Under the pieces are notes generated by a model. The model was not told where the DNA came from. It did not search any database and was given only the letters and a program-made list of their open reading frames with translations. Shown piece by piece: positions 56,208 to 64,000 of a DNA stretch of 64,000 nucleotides (position 1 is its first letter; each line of letters starts with the position of its first letter). The stretch spans positions 28,563 through 92,562 of the forward strand of contig JBKQHQ010000091.1 of assembly GCA_052148715.1 (NCBI GenBank), given 5' to 3'. Made by a program: the position numbers and the translations under genes. This DNA comes from JBKQHQ01 sp052148715 (GTDB lineage Bacteria > Pseudomonadota > Alphaproteobacteria > Rhizobiales > Xanthobacteraceae).

Positions 56208-56674
56208 TGGCCCACAAAACACCGAATCAAGCCTCTATACTGCCGCGCCCACACTCATTTGGGAATCCCCTCCAATTCCACCAACACGGAATGTACTCTA
56301 GCCAGCCGTTATTGGTTCGCCTTTGTCACGAGCCTTCAGCTCTTCCGGCAACTTAACCGTTGGCTGCCCGATCGATCGACGGCTCTCTTGGTGAAATGTC
56401 CTTCGACTGGTATTTCGTTACCTCATCTCGTCAAGAGTTCGCCGTGCAATCCGAGCGTCCACGATGCAGACGTGGCGCGCCAAGTCATCGCCGCGGCGTG
56501 ATCGGGATTGAGTGCACGACTTGTCGCGCCTATCATTCGCTCACGTGCCAGTGCCTGCGCCCGAATCTGGAGATTTTGTGGCAGGTAGGCCTCCGCGAAC
56601 AGGGATCGGATCGTCAACCGAGATCGGCGGTCCACTCCAGGGCAGCACATCATCCGTCAACATTGATTTGCTCA
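56208..56674. other. No recognisable gene; probably decayed DNA
   Basis: Plus-strand frames are open in parts, with Cys-rich text such as IECTTCRAYHSLTCQ, but lack starts, ribosome binding sites and family features. It lies between the transposase remnant and the broken parA copy, so it is likely insertion or deletion debris. Confidence 0.3.
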
Positions 56675-56959
56675 ATGCAGCGAATCATCAGGCTGGCGCA
56701 ACGCAAGGGCGGGGTCGGCAAGACGACCTTGGCGGTGGCGGCCGAGTTCACCCGGCGCGGCAAGGACGGCGTGCTGATCGACAGCGCCCCGCAGCGCTCG
56801 GCTTGCCAGTGGGCCGAGCTCGTCAATCTCGCCTTCCCGGTCTAAGAGATCATCCTCGGCGAGGAGCCGGTCGCCGACTGGGCGGCGCAGGTGCGGCGCG
56901 TAGAGGCCGACTATCTGGTAATCGATACCGCGCCCAACGACCGCGCGCTCGGCGCGTCG
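56675..56959 (+). pseudogene. Broken parA copy
   Basis: Starts MQRIIRLAQRKGGVGKTTLA and runs to a premature TAA at 56843-56845, where the intact copy has TAC (Tyr). In the same frame it then continues to match the intact gene (EIILGEEPVADW...VIDTAPNDRALGAS) up to about 56959 and then diverges. Compared with 63547-64000 it lacks 6 bp (an AVA unit) and has Ala for the Asp of the DSDPQ motif, so it could not be an active ATPase. Confidence 0.85.
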
Positions 56960-57100
56960 GTGCAGTGGCGGGGGTGCCGGCCTCGGCACGGGCCATCCGG
57001 CCGGCGCCCGGACAGACGTGATCCGTTTCCATTGTCTGATTGATCGAGTGCGCCCTTACTGGATGTCCGAATTGCCTCGGAAGAGGCCGAAGGTGATACT

Positions 57101-58816
57101 TCACTTCGCCGCAACGAAGTAGAAGTCCTCGCTTCCCGGAAGAGATCCGTACGTGTAGGGCTGCTGGCGGTTGCCGGTGGCTTGCATCACGTCGTCACGG
57201 ACGAAATCGAACAGACGCCGGATTTCGAGATTCGGCGTCACCAGGCGCTTCACCAGGGCCGACACGAACGGGCTGTTCTCGTTGTCACCGTCGCGCGCAA
57301 TCTCGCCGTGTTTGGTCGCATAGACGACGAGCGTTCCGCTGTCGGGTTCGACGCGCCCTAACCCCCTTCCGATGCTGCGGGCGGCTTCTGTCCGACGCAT
57401 CTGGGCCGCAAACGGATTCTCTCGACAGGCGTCGAGTAGCACGAGCCTCAGCTTCTTGGCTCGTTCGACGGAAGCCATGACTTGCTCCAACGGTACCGCC
57501 TCCAGCGCGACATCCCGGTCAGATGTGAGTCGCGCATCGATCGGTATGAGATAGTTGATGCCGCCGACCTCGATCCCGTGACCAGCATAATACATGACCG
57601 CCCAGTCGGCTGTTTCCGCCTCGCGTGCGAAGGCGCGCAATGCCGCTAGCAACCCGGCTTGGCCAAGATCGTTTTCGACCTGAACGGTCTGGAAACCGAC
57701 CCGGCGCAGCGCCTGCGCGACGGTCGCTGCGTCGCGCGCCGGATTTGGGAGGAACGGCACGGATTTGTAAGCCGAATTGCCGATGACGAGGGCGACACGG
57801 CGGTCAGACCGGATGGCCTCTGGCGTGGCCGGTCGATCGGGTTGCGCCGTAACGAGCGGGGCAGGAAGGATGGTTGGCGCAGAATGGGCTGCCGCCCCAA
57901 CTGGACGGCTGAAGCCCCACTCTAACAGCTTCTTGGCCTCGTTCACCTGCTCGCGTGGGGTCTTCGCTCCACTAATGACGACAATCAAGCGCAGCCCGTT
58001 CTGCACTGCCGAGCCGACGAGATTGTAGCCGGCCTCCTCGCTGAAGCCGCTCTTCAGCCCATCGGCGCCGATACCCATCGCCAGCAACGGGTTGGGATTG
58101 GACTGGCGAATGCGGTTATACATGAACTCCCGCTCGCCATAGATCTTATAAAGCTCCGGATAGGCTTGAATGATATGCTGCGCGAGCTTGGCGAGCTCGC
58201 GCGCCGTCACCTTGAGCCCCGGATCCGGCAGTCCGGTCGAGTTCGTGAACGTGGATTGGGTAAGGCCGATCTCGTGCGCGCGCTTGGTCATCATCTCGGC
58301 GAACGCCGCCTCGTTTTCGGCAATGCCTTCGGCAAGCGCGATGCTGGCGTCATTGGCGGATTGCACGATCACCCCGCGCAGCAGGTCCTCGACCCTCGCC
58401 CCGCTGTGGATCGGCACGAACATCGACGTGGTGTGCGAGGGCGCCCCACCCTTGCGCCACGCGTTCTCGCTGACCGTGAATTCCGTGTCGAGCTTGAGAC
58501 GACCCTCTTTGATCTCGTTGAACACGACCTCCGAGGTCATCAGCTTGGTGAGGCTCGCCGGAGCGACGATCTGATCACCGTTCTTTTCATAAAGGATGTT
58601 GTTGCTGTCGGCGTCCATCAGCAAGGCGCGCGGAACGCTGGTCTGGAAGCCTTCGTCCTTCTTGATCGGATCGACAGTTTGTGCCGCGGCCGCCGTTGCG
58701 ATGGCGACCGTAAGCAGGCCGGCGGCCAGATACCCGGCGCAGCCGCGCCGCACGAAAGCCAACGCCCCAACGCACCGCTGAGGCAAAAGTGCTGTTACCC
58801 CCAAAGGCATACGCAT
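57101..58816 (-). CDS. Secreted D,D-carboxypeptidase (S11) fused to a caspase-like (C14) domain
   Basis: 571 residues from ATG 58816, with AGGAG 8 nt upstream. A signal segment (about 27-46, ending TAAAAQ) is followed by an S11 peptidase domain (about 55-305) with its three active-site motifs: SLTK (S88, K91), SAN (153-155) and KSG (255-257). A Pro/Ala linker (about 306-337) leads to a caspase fold (about 338-570) starting RRVALVIGNSAYKSVPFLPN, with the His in YYAGHG (H413) and the Cys in LLDACRENPF (C464). The S11 part should trim D-Ala from peptidoglycan stem peptides; the C14 part should be a cysteine protease. No frameshift is needed to join them. The usual PBP5 C-terminal domain is absent. 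Upstream ORF extension to 59236 is not protein-like. Confidence 0.92.
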   Translation of the reverse strand: MRMPLGVTALLPQRCVGALAFVRRGCAGYLAAGLLTVAIATAAAAQTVDPIKKDEGFQTSVPRALLMDADSNNILYEKNGDQIVAPASLTKLMTSEVVFNEIKEGRLKLDTEFTVSENAWRKGGAPSHTTSMFVPIHSGARVEDLLRGVIVQSANDASIALAEGIAENEAAFAEMMTKRAHEIGLTQSTFTNSTGLPDPGLKVTARELAKLAQHIIQAYPELYKIYGEREFMYNRIRQSNPNPLLAMGIGADGLKSGFSEEAGYNLVGSAVQNGLRLIVVISGAKTPREQVNEAKKLLEWGFSRPVGAAAHSAPTILPAPLVTAQPDRPATPEAIRSDRRVALVIGNSAYKSVPFLPNPARDAATVAQALRRVGFQTVQVENDLGQAGLLAALRAFAREAETADWAVMYYAGHGIEVGGINYLIPIDARLTSDRDVALEAVPLEQVMASVERAKKLRLVLLDACRENPFAAQMRRTEAARSIGRGLGRVEPDSGTLVVYATKHGEIARDGDNENSPFVSALVKRLVTPNLEIRRLFDFVRDDVMQATGNRQQPYTYGSLPGSEDFYFVAAK

Positions 58817-59234
58817 AGCACACGCTCCTATCACGGCTAGAGCGTCCTCCTCCCCAGCCGGAAACCCCTGAAGTAGCTCCGCAGCTCCGTGGGCTTCCCG
58901 CCGCGGGTGGCCGCGCGGAAAACACTCGGATTGTAGGCCAGGCGCCGTCGCGAAGGACATGATTACCGCAGTCTCCACAGGATGCCCAGGCCGAGCCGCC
59001 GATGGCACGCCAGCGTAGCCGTCGTGATATCGTCTACCCACTCGCGCACGCTCATAGCCCATTCCCGCGCGCCCGCCTGAGCGGAAAGGATCCACATTAT
59101 CCTTGTCGGGGGTCAATAATGGCGGGCGCGCGGCGAGCTTGGTTCTCCACAGGAGGTCAGCGGCGGATGGCACACGTTGGCAGGATGATGTAACTTTTGC
59201 GTACGGTTCTGCCTTTGAGGGGGCCCGTGGGCAC

Positions 59235-59753
59235 ATGCGTTTGCGTCAGCAATCAATCACCGTCGCCGCGGTGCTGACCTGCCTTTCGCTTGGCTCTCCG
59301 GCAGCCGCGCTTACTCCCGCTGAATTGCGGGCCGCGCTCAACATCGAGCGGGCGCCGGGGATCACTGTGAGCCCGCTAGCCTGTGTTCCGGCGTCAGATC
59401 GTCCGTCCGAAGAGTTCTGCAAGGTCGACGTGCACGCCGAGCAAGGAGCCGCAAATATTTTGATTGTCGCGGATGCCTCGAACCACAGCATCTCATCCGC
59501 GGCGCTCATGATGCCCGGCGGTGTGATGCTCGACGAAAAAACGGCCGCGGAGACCGCAGCGTTGTGTCTGATCCTCTCGCGCAACATGGTGGACGCCTTC
59601 AGTCCCGAATTGCTGCCGGTGAACCGAGCTGCGCTCGTGGTCGGTCTCATCAAAGGCATAAAACGGCAAAAAAATCAAAAGCGCGTTGGCGGACACATGT
59701 ACGCAATGAATAGCGGCCAATTTTTTACGCTCACGGTTGAGGCGAACAAATAA
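59235..59753 (+). CDS. Secreted protein, function unknown
   Basis: 172 residues. A signal peptide (SITVAAVLTCLSLGSPAAA) precedes a mature part with two Cys pairs at most (LACVPAS, EFCKVDVH, ALCLILSR). It is divergent from the S11-C14 gene with 418 nt between starts. Family not recognised. The 58817-59234 gap holds AT-rich patches and likely both promoters. Confidence 0.55.
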   Translation: MRLRQQSITVAAVLTCLSLGSPAAALTPAELRAALNIERAPGITVSPLACVPASDRPSEEFCKVDVHAEQGAANILIVADASNHSISSAALMMPGGVMLDEKTAAETAALCLILSRNMVDAFSPELLPVNRAALVVGLIKGIKRQKNQKRVGGHMYAMNSGQFFTLTVEANK

Positions 59754-59854
59754 TGTGACGAATGCCCGGGATCGACCTGGGTGTAACGAAGTAAAGGCCG
59801 CCGAAGATGCGCGGCTTCGGTTGATGCATGCGGCAACGCTACAGCGCGCTGTGA

Positions 59855-60018
59855 GGTAATTGGATCGGCGCCGACGAATACCTCGACACCGGCAACCTCA
59901 CCACCAGCATAACGCCTAGCGCGGCGTTCCTTGCCGCTCCCAGCGTCCCCGTAGGCGTTGCCACGGCGACGGATACCCAGCGCTTTCAGAACAGCATCCT
60001 CAGAGTAAGTTTGGAACT
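59855..60018 (+). pseudogene. Probable outer-membrane porin remnant (C-terminal strand region)
   Basis: In frame from a stop at 59852-59854 it reads GNWIGADEYLDTGNLTTSIT, and later TDTQRFQNSILRVSLEL. The pattern YxDxGxxT... then TRFxxxIxRxGL resembles the last strands of Omp25/Omp31-type beta barrels of Hyphomicrobiales. No start or complete gene exists. The rest of 59754-60151 is unassigned. Confidence 0.35.
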
Positions 60019-60151
60019 GCCTGCGCGACATTGCTGCCGACCGAGATACGACGCATTCGGCTTTGCTCAAGGAGGCGTAGTTGAATATCGGCGGCGTGCG
60101 CCGTTGAAGGAACTTTCGACTCAGGTCCTTGCCGCCGTTGAAGCTGAGTGT

Positions 60152-60664
60152 TCACCGCTCCTCGTCGTGCTCGCGATGCATGCGCGCGAAGCGCTCGTGG
60201 TCGCGCGCGTGCATCAGCCGAGATAGCAACAGGAACCGATGCTTTTGACCATCATCGAGGCTCTGATAGAGTGGGCCGGCTGCGTCGGCTAAATGCTTGA
60301 TAGCCGTTCCCCGCGCAGTGATCGCGTCGGCTCGGCGTTCAAGGCGATCGATCGGATTGGCATCATCCGTTCGCTGATTGCCTGCGCTTTGCTCCCGGCG
60401 CGCTCTCCGCTCGGCGCGCATTTTTGCCAGATCGCGATAGGCCTGCTCGAATGCCGGCCAATTCTTTTCTTGGTCGGGCGTTAGCATAAGCCCGGCCTTC
60501 ATCGCTGCAACGCGCGCGTCAGTGAACGCGGCCATATCCTGCGCGCTGGGCCGCCAGTGACGCTGCACATCTGAGCCAGCGGGCCCATTGGATTGTTGGG
60601 CGTAGACAAAAGAACAGCCGACGATTGCTAGCGCGGCGGTGCCGGCGAGCGCTCTCTTCCACAT
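60152..60664 (-). CDS. Spy/CpxP-like (LTXXQ) periplasmic protein
   Basis: 170 residues from ATG 60664, with GGAGGA 5 nt before it; a GTG at 60676 is less likely. MWKRALAGTAALAIVGC may be a lipoprotein signal (IVGC). The mature part is helical and charged: AAMKAGLMLTPDQEKNWPAF has the LTxxQ motif, and TAIKHLADAAGPLYQSLDD with DGQKHRFLLL fits the second helix of the family. These chaperones answer envelope stress or bind metal. Confidence 0.8.
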   Translation of the reverse strand: MWKRALAGTAALAIVGCSFVYAQQSNGPAGSDVQRHWRPSAQDMAAFTDARVAAMKAGLMLTPDQEKNWPAFEQAYRDLAKMRAERRARREQSAGNQRTDDANPIDRLERRADAITARGTAIKHLADAAGPLYQSLDDGQKHRFLLLSRLMHARDHERFARMHREHDEER

Positions 60665-61403
60665 GGCTTCCTCCACGAGTGTTGTTCCCTGAAGGAAATG
60701 TTAAACCGGTACAAGACTTGGGCAAGTTAAGGTTACGTAAGATTACAAGTTGGTAATGATGCACTTTTCGCGCTCGATTTCCCTCATGGCGGCGAGCAAA
60801 GCAAGCGCGGGAGATCTTGTGCTGCAAGCTCCCGATCGGCATCCTTGCGACCAGGGGCTGAGGAAGTGCGGCGCGGCCCAATCCGGCACGAGGTCGGCGA
60901 GCCAATCGATAACCTCACATCCCGCCGACGGCCGCGCTCGTCTCGCCGAGGACGCGGATAGCGGTTCCGATCCCGCCGCCGAACTCGCGCGAGACCCGCC
61001 CTTGCTCCTGGCGCGCGGCAGTGACCTTCTTGGCGACTTGTTGGATCCGCGGCGGATGAAAGTAGCGACGTGGCGTTCTCTGGACCGATATCGCCCCGAC
61101 GACCAGTTGTTGACCGGCTGCCTTTGCACTGCTCGATCCAGATCACCATCCGCTTGATGTCGAGGGGGCCAACCTTCAGGCCGGCCACCTGAGCAATGCG
61201 CCAAGCCTAATCACCATCGAGAACCCGTTACCGATTTGTAATTGGACCTCGCGTAGCTTGGCCGCCAGACTGACGCCTCGGAGGAACGGACCAAGGGGTG
61301 TTGCCAGTCCCTCTTGCCGTAATTGCCCCAGCAGCAGGTCGCGGTAGTCGCGATTTCTCTTGCTCGATCATGGAGGCGATGGCGTTTTATGGAGATAAAG
61401 ATC
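60665..61403. other. No recognisable gene
   Basis: About 740 nt with interrupted frames on both strands. A minus-strand stretch (about 61210-61370; RDYRDLLLGQLRQEGLATPL in one frame) and another (about 60990-61090; VAKKVTAARQEQGRVSREFG) look like scraps of decayed protein genes but have no starts or family match I can name. Confidence 0.3.
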
Positions 61404-61670
61404 ATGCAAGCCGTGAGATCCGCTGTTTTTGCCTGCGCGGTCGCGACCGCTAGTCTGCCGTCCGGCACGGTGTTCGCGCAACAACCCGCGGCCGCGCCGT
61501 CGACTACGGCTGGAGAGCACCCGTGCCGTGATGAATTCCGTCAGCTCTGCGGCGCGGTCGAGGCCGGACAGGCTCACCGGCGGGAATGCATTCAACAGCA
61601 CATGGCGCAACTGTCTCCGGCCTGCCGGGACCGCGCACAAAGGATATTGTCTCGCGCGCCGCACGAATAG
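61404..61670 (+). CDS. Small secreted Cys-rich-repeat protein
   Basis: 88 residues from ATG 61404, with GGAGAT about 8 nt before it. A signal peptide ends near FAQ. The mature part has four Cys: HPCRDEFRQLCGAVEAGQ and RRECIQQHMAQLSPACRDR, which matches the cysteine-rich repeat seen in GLG1-like and many small alphaproteobacterial secreted proteins. Function unknown. Confidence 0.7.
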   Translation: MQAVRSAVFACAVATASLPSGTVFAQQPAAAPSTTAGEHPCRDEFRQLCGAVEAGQAHRRECIQQHMAQLSPACRDRAQRILSRAPHE

Positions 61671-61781
61671 ATGGGCGTGGCCCGCGCAGTTCAACAGCGA
61701 AGGAGAAAGGATTGCGGCGACCAGTCGCAAGTATGCAATCCTTGCAGTGCAGAACTGTAGCGGTGAGGCGGCGGCCGCCCC

Positions 61782-62069
61782 TCAGGCCTGCCCGCATTCG
61801 GCGCGCTGCCGTTGCGGCGCGTGCAGGGAGGATGGGAAGCCGAGCGGACCGTTGACAAAATTTGAATCCGATCCAGCCGACGCAATCATGCAGCGCCCCT
61901 GCGCTAAGCGAGCAACATTGCGCCAGTGTAACTCGGCCGCTGTCATCCTTGTTCCTGCCTCGCCGAGATCGACGACAAGCCGGCACCATTCCTTCGTCCC
62001 GGCCGGCACAACCATCACGATGCATTGCTTGCAGTGACCCACATTGCCGAAAAGGTGAAATAAGCGCAT
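61782..62069 (-). CDS. Possible 95-residue Cys-containing protein
   Basis: MRLFHLFGNVGHCKQCIVMV and then VPAGTKEWCRLVVDLGEAG look like protein, with AGGGA upstream of the ATG at 62069. Codon use is less GC-biased than in the core genes. No family recognised; it may be a decayed gene. Confidence 0.3.
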   Translation of the reverse strand: MRLFHLFGNVGHCKQCIVMVVPAGTKEWCRLVVDLGEAGTRMTAAELHWRNVARLAQGRCMIASAGSDSNFVNGPLGFPSSLHAPQRQRAECGQA

Positions 62070-62137
62070 GCTGATCCCTACAAATCCGATCATTTTGGGG
62101 GAACATGTCGAGGAGAGAATAACAGGAGGATACGGCT

Positions 62138-62569
62138 ATGATCGTCGAAAGCATTCTGAGCCAAAAGGGCACTGACGTCGTAACCATAACCCCCGAGGCA
62201 AGCATCAGAATCGCGGCCGACTGGTTACACGCAAGGAACATCGGAGCTCTTGTGGTAATAAGTGGCGATGCGATTCTCGGTCTAATTTCCGAACGCGAGA
62301 TCGTTCACGCGTTTGGTCAATACGGTGAGGCCATGGCGTCGATCCCCGTGAAGGACGTCATGCAACGTAGGCTGATCACCGTGGGCCCAGACGACAGCGT
62401 CAATCGCGTGATGAATCTGATGACGCGCCATCGTGTGCGGCACATGCCTGTACTTCGCGACGGCAAGCTCGCGGGCATTGTCAGCATTGGCGACGTAGTC
62501 AAGCATCGGCTCGAGGAACTGGAACTTGAGGTAAACGTGATCCGCGACGCCTACATCGCCGCGCGCTGA
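62138..62569 (+). CDS. Tandem CBS-domain protein
   Basis: 143 residues made of two CBS motifs: VVTITPEASIRIAADWLHAR with ALVVISGDAILGLISEREIV, and LITVGPDDSVNRVMNLMTRH with MPVLRDGKLAGIVSIGDVVK. Such proteins bind adenine nucleotides and sense energy state. AGGAGGA lies 7 nt before the ATG. It appears intact amid decayed DNA. Confidence 0.9.
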   Translation: MIVESILSQKGTDVVTITPEASIRIAADWLHARNIGALVVISGDAILGLISEREIVHAFGQYGEAMASIPVKDVMQRRLITVGPDDSVNRVMNLMTRHRVRHMPVLRDGKLAGIVSIGDVVKHRLEELELEVNVIRDAYIAAR

Positions 62570-62599
62570 CATATACCGGGCCAGTCGGTCGGCGGCCTG

Positions 62600-62723
62600 A
62601 CCCCAGGCCAGCCTGCCGAGCAGGAGATCCGCGCGCTGTGCGACGCGTGGAAGGCGCCCTGGCGCGCACCGGGGATTAGCCCGCCGGTCGACACGTTGCC
62701 GGAGGTCGGCGAGGGGGAATTGT
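62600..62723 (+). pseudogene. Fragment B2 of the unidentified repeated gene
   Basis: Reads PGQPAEQEIRALCDAWKAPW then RAPGISPPVDTLPEVGEGEL. DNA matches B3 (63088-63213) along about 125 nt, including GGGGATTAGC and AAGGTCG/GAGGTCG blocks, and B1 (55826-55880) over PGQ...LCD. Confidence 0.5.
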
Positions 62724-63087
62724 TACCTTCTCTGAACTGGGAGCGAACAGGAGCGCGTTTTTGCTTGGCTCTTGCCATGGTCTAACCGGACAGCTGGCCC
62801 TGTTTCTTCAGGACAATCAGAACCAAATTGGAGTTTGGGCTACTGCTGAACTCCGTTGGACGTCCCTCCCCATTATAGAATACCAAAACGGACTGTCTGG
62901 CGGGACATTTTGGCACAACATTGAAAGGGCCGGAAGCGGGCTACCGGCCAGTACATCGATTCCATGAAACGGATCATTTGCTGGCTATGCGAGAAATAGA
63001 CATTTTCCAGGGAAAACTGTGTCTGCATTGATCCCATCGTTATGATTCGAACCAAGGAAGCGTAGTACTAGCTCGACAAGGTGGAAG

Positions 63088-63213
63088 ACCCGGCCAGCCC
63101 ACCCAGCAAGAGATCGCGCCCCTCTGCGACCTCGTCGAGCGCTCCTTGGCGCGCAGCGGGGATTAGCGGCCGCCGCTAGAAGCGCTGCCGAAGGTCGACG
63201 GCGGAAATTATTA
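63088..63213 (+). pseudogene. Fragment B3 of the unidentified repeated gene
   Basis: Reads PGQPTQQEIAPLCDLVERSL ending at a TAG (63164-63166), with DNA similarity to B2 continuing beyond the stop. The rest of 62724-63546 is AT-richer DNA with no gene I can support. Confidence 0.5.
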
Positions 63214-63546
63214 CCGCTCAGCGATGGGTGATGATGTCGAGCGTGCGCTCCGTCGCCTCCATATCAAGGCCCGAAGCGTGTTGTGAATGAGGATCAGATT
63301 CCGAGCAGAGTTGCCCTTAAACTGTCACAGCCACTTTCGAGGCTCCCTCATAGGATTGGACCTTGACCTTGGATCTGTTCTCTCCCAGTCGTGCTACGTC
63401 GAATCGGGCAGCGCTTTCGAACGATTGCGCGCCCCCAAGACTCGCGTAAAAGGTCGGCGTTGCTTTCATCCCGCGGCTCCGACAAACACTTGCCGCGCAG
63501 GCCTCGGTCGCGAGGTTCGGTCGAGAAGCGGATACCGAGGATCCCT

Positions 63547-64000
63547 TTGGGGCAGATCATCACGCTGGCGCAACGCAAGGGCGGGGTCGGCAAGACGACC
63601 TTGGCGGTGGCAGTGGCGGCCGAGCTCACCCGGCGCGGCAAGGACGGCGCGCTGATCGACAGCGACCCGCAGCGCTCGGCCTGCCAATGGGCCGAGCTCG
63701 GCAATCTCGCCTTCCCGGTCTACGAGATCATCCTCGGCGAGGAGCCGGTCGCCGACTGGGTGGCGCAGGTGCGGCGCGTCGAGGCCGACTATCTGGTAAT
63801 CGATACCGCGCCCAACGACCGCGCGCTCGGCGCCTCGATCGCGGTCGCTGACCTCATTCTCATTCCCTGCACGCCGTCCGGTCTCGACATCGAGGCGACC
63901 GTGCGCACGCTTGAGATTATCGACAATGTCCGCGCCCGCCGGAAGGAGAAGATCCGCGTCATCCTCGTCCCCAACCGGGTCGACCAGCGTACGCTGGAGG
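63547..64000 (+). CDS. ParA family ATPase, N-terminal part (cut by window edge)
   Basis: Starts at TTG 63547, with GAGG 6 nt upstream, as MGQIITLAQRKGGVGKTTLA (Walker A), then ALIDSDPQRSACQWAEL (Walker A-prime) and ADYLVIDTAPNDRALGAS (Walker B). DLILIPCTPSGLDIEATV and VILVPNRVDQRTLE follow. ParA proteins partition plasmids, chromosomes or other cargo; no parB is visible before the window ends. A broken copy lies at 56675. Confidence 0.92.
   Translation, partial: MGQIITLAQRKGGVGKTTLAVAVAAELTRRGKDGALIDSDPQRSACQWAELGNLAFPVYEIILGEEPVADWVAQVRRVEADYLVIDTAPNDRALGASIAVADLILIPCTPSGLDIEATVRTLEIIDNVRARRKEKIRVILVPNRVDQRTLE

Noticed and set aside
57101..58816. Suspicion that the S11-caspase fusion is two genes joined by a sequencing error
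   Set aside because: One frame runs through both domains with a natural Pro/Ala linker, there is no in-frame stop, and no ribosome binding site precedes the caspase part; the fusion is accepted as seen.
62770..63060. Possible promoter (TATAAT at about 62876 on the minus strand) in an AT-richer stretch
   Set aside because: No fitting -35 hexamer and no gene downstream on that strand; not reported as a feature.

Overview
The window is high-GC DNA from an alphaproteobacterium, most likely of the order Hyphomicrobiales (Bradyrhizobium/Xanthobacteraceae-like). Reasons: a complete cpa/tad pilus operon in the alphaproteobacterial order, a yejABEF-type oligopeptide importer, kdsB (Gram-negative LPS), a TIGR02281-type aspartic protease, a DUF6166 protein, and GTCATTCCGGG-type palindromic intergenic repeats of the sort common in that order. 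The organism is inferred from gene families, not from a marker gene; no rRNA or tRNA gene was seen.

Layout. 0-7 kb: an apparent catabolic cluster with the N-terminus of a branched-chain-type ABC substrate-binding protein, a GntR/FCD regulator, two membrane proteins, a Gfo/Idh/MocA oxidoreductase, a UbiD-family decarboxylase and an acyl-CoA-ligase-like enzyme. The regulator and the transporter gene share a 12-bp operator-like element. 7-16 kb: housekeeping and metabolic genes (Cys/Met PLP enzyme, FAD monooxygenase, PAS-GGDEF-EAL protein, HIT protein, nitrilase-like protein with an altered catalytic Lys, nudC, and an Lrp regulator behind a perfect match to the Lrp consensus box). 16.4-32 kb: two Flp/Tad pilus loci. 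The minor one (minus strand) has a pilin, two TadE-like pseudopilins and an orphan secretin N-domain. The major one (plus strand) is flp-cpaABCDEF-tadBC, facing a convergent TPR lipoprotein. A sterol desaturase, an acyltransferase and a ~980-bp gene-poor stretch lie between them. 32-54.5 kb: core genes, including leucyl aminopeptidase, rhomboid protease, NUDIX hydrolase, a tightly coupled five-gene peptide importer with two tandem binding proteins, a membrane cytochrome c with a Pro/Ala tail, kdsB, pheA, an alpha/beta hydrolase, phosphomannomutase, a retroviral-type protease, a divergent purine nucleoside phosphorylase, hrpB and UDP-glucose dehydrogenase.

54.5-64 kb: an accessory, decaying region. 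It holds a ParA gene running off the right edge, a broken second copy of it 6.9 kb upstream, several homologous fragments of an unidentified reading frame, an IS630-type transposase remnant, a probable porin remnant and several very small genes. Embedded in it is the most unusual gene of the window: a 571-residue secreted protein joining a penicillin-binding D,D-carboxypeptidase (S11) domain to a caspase-like (C14) domain, both with apparently intact catalytic motifs.

All functional calls rest on motifs and family knowledge read by eye; no database search was run.
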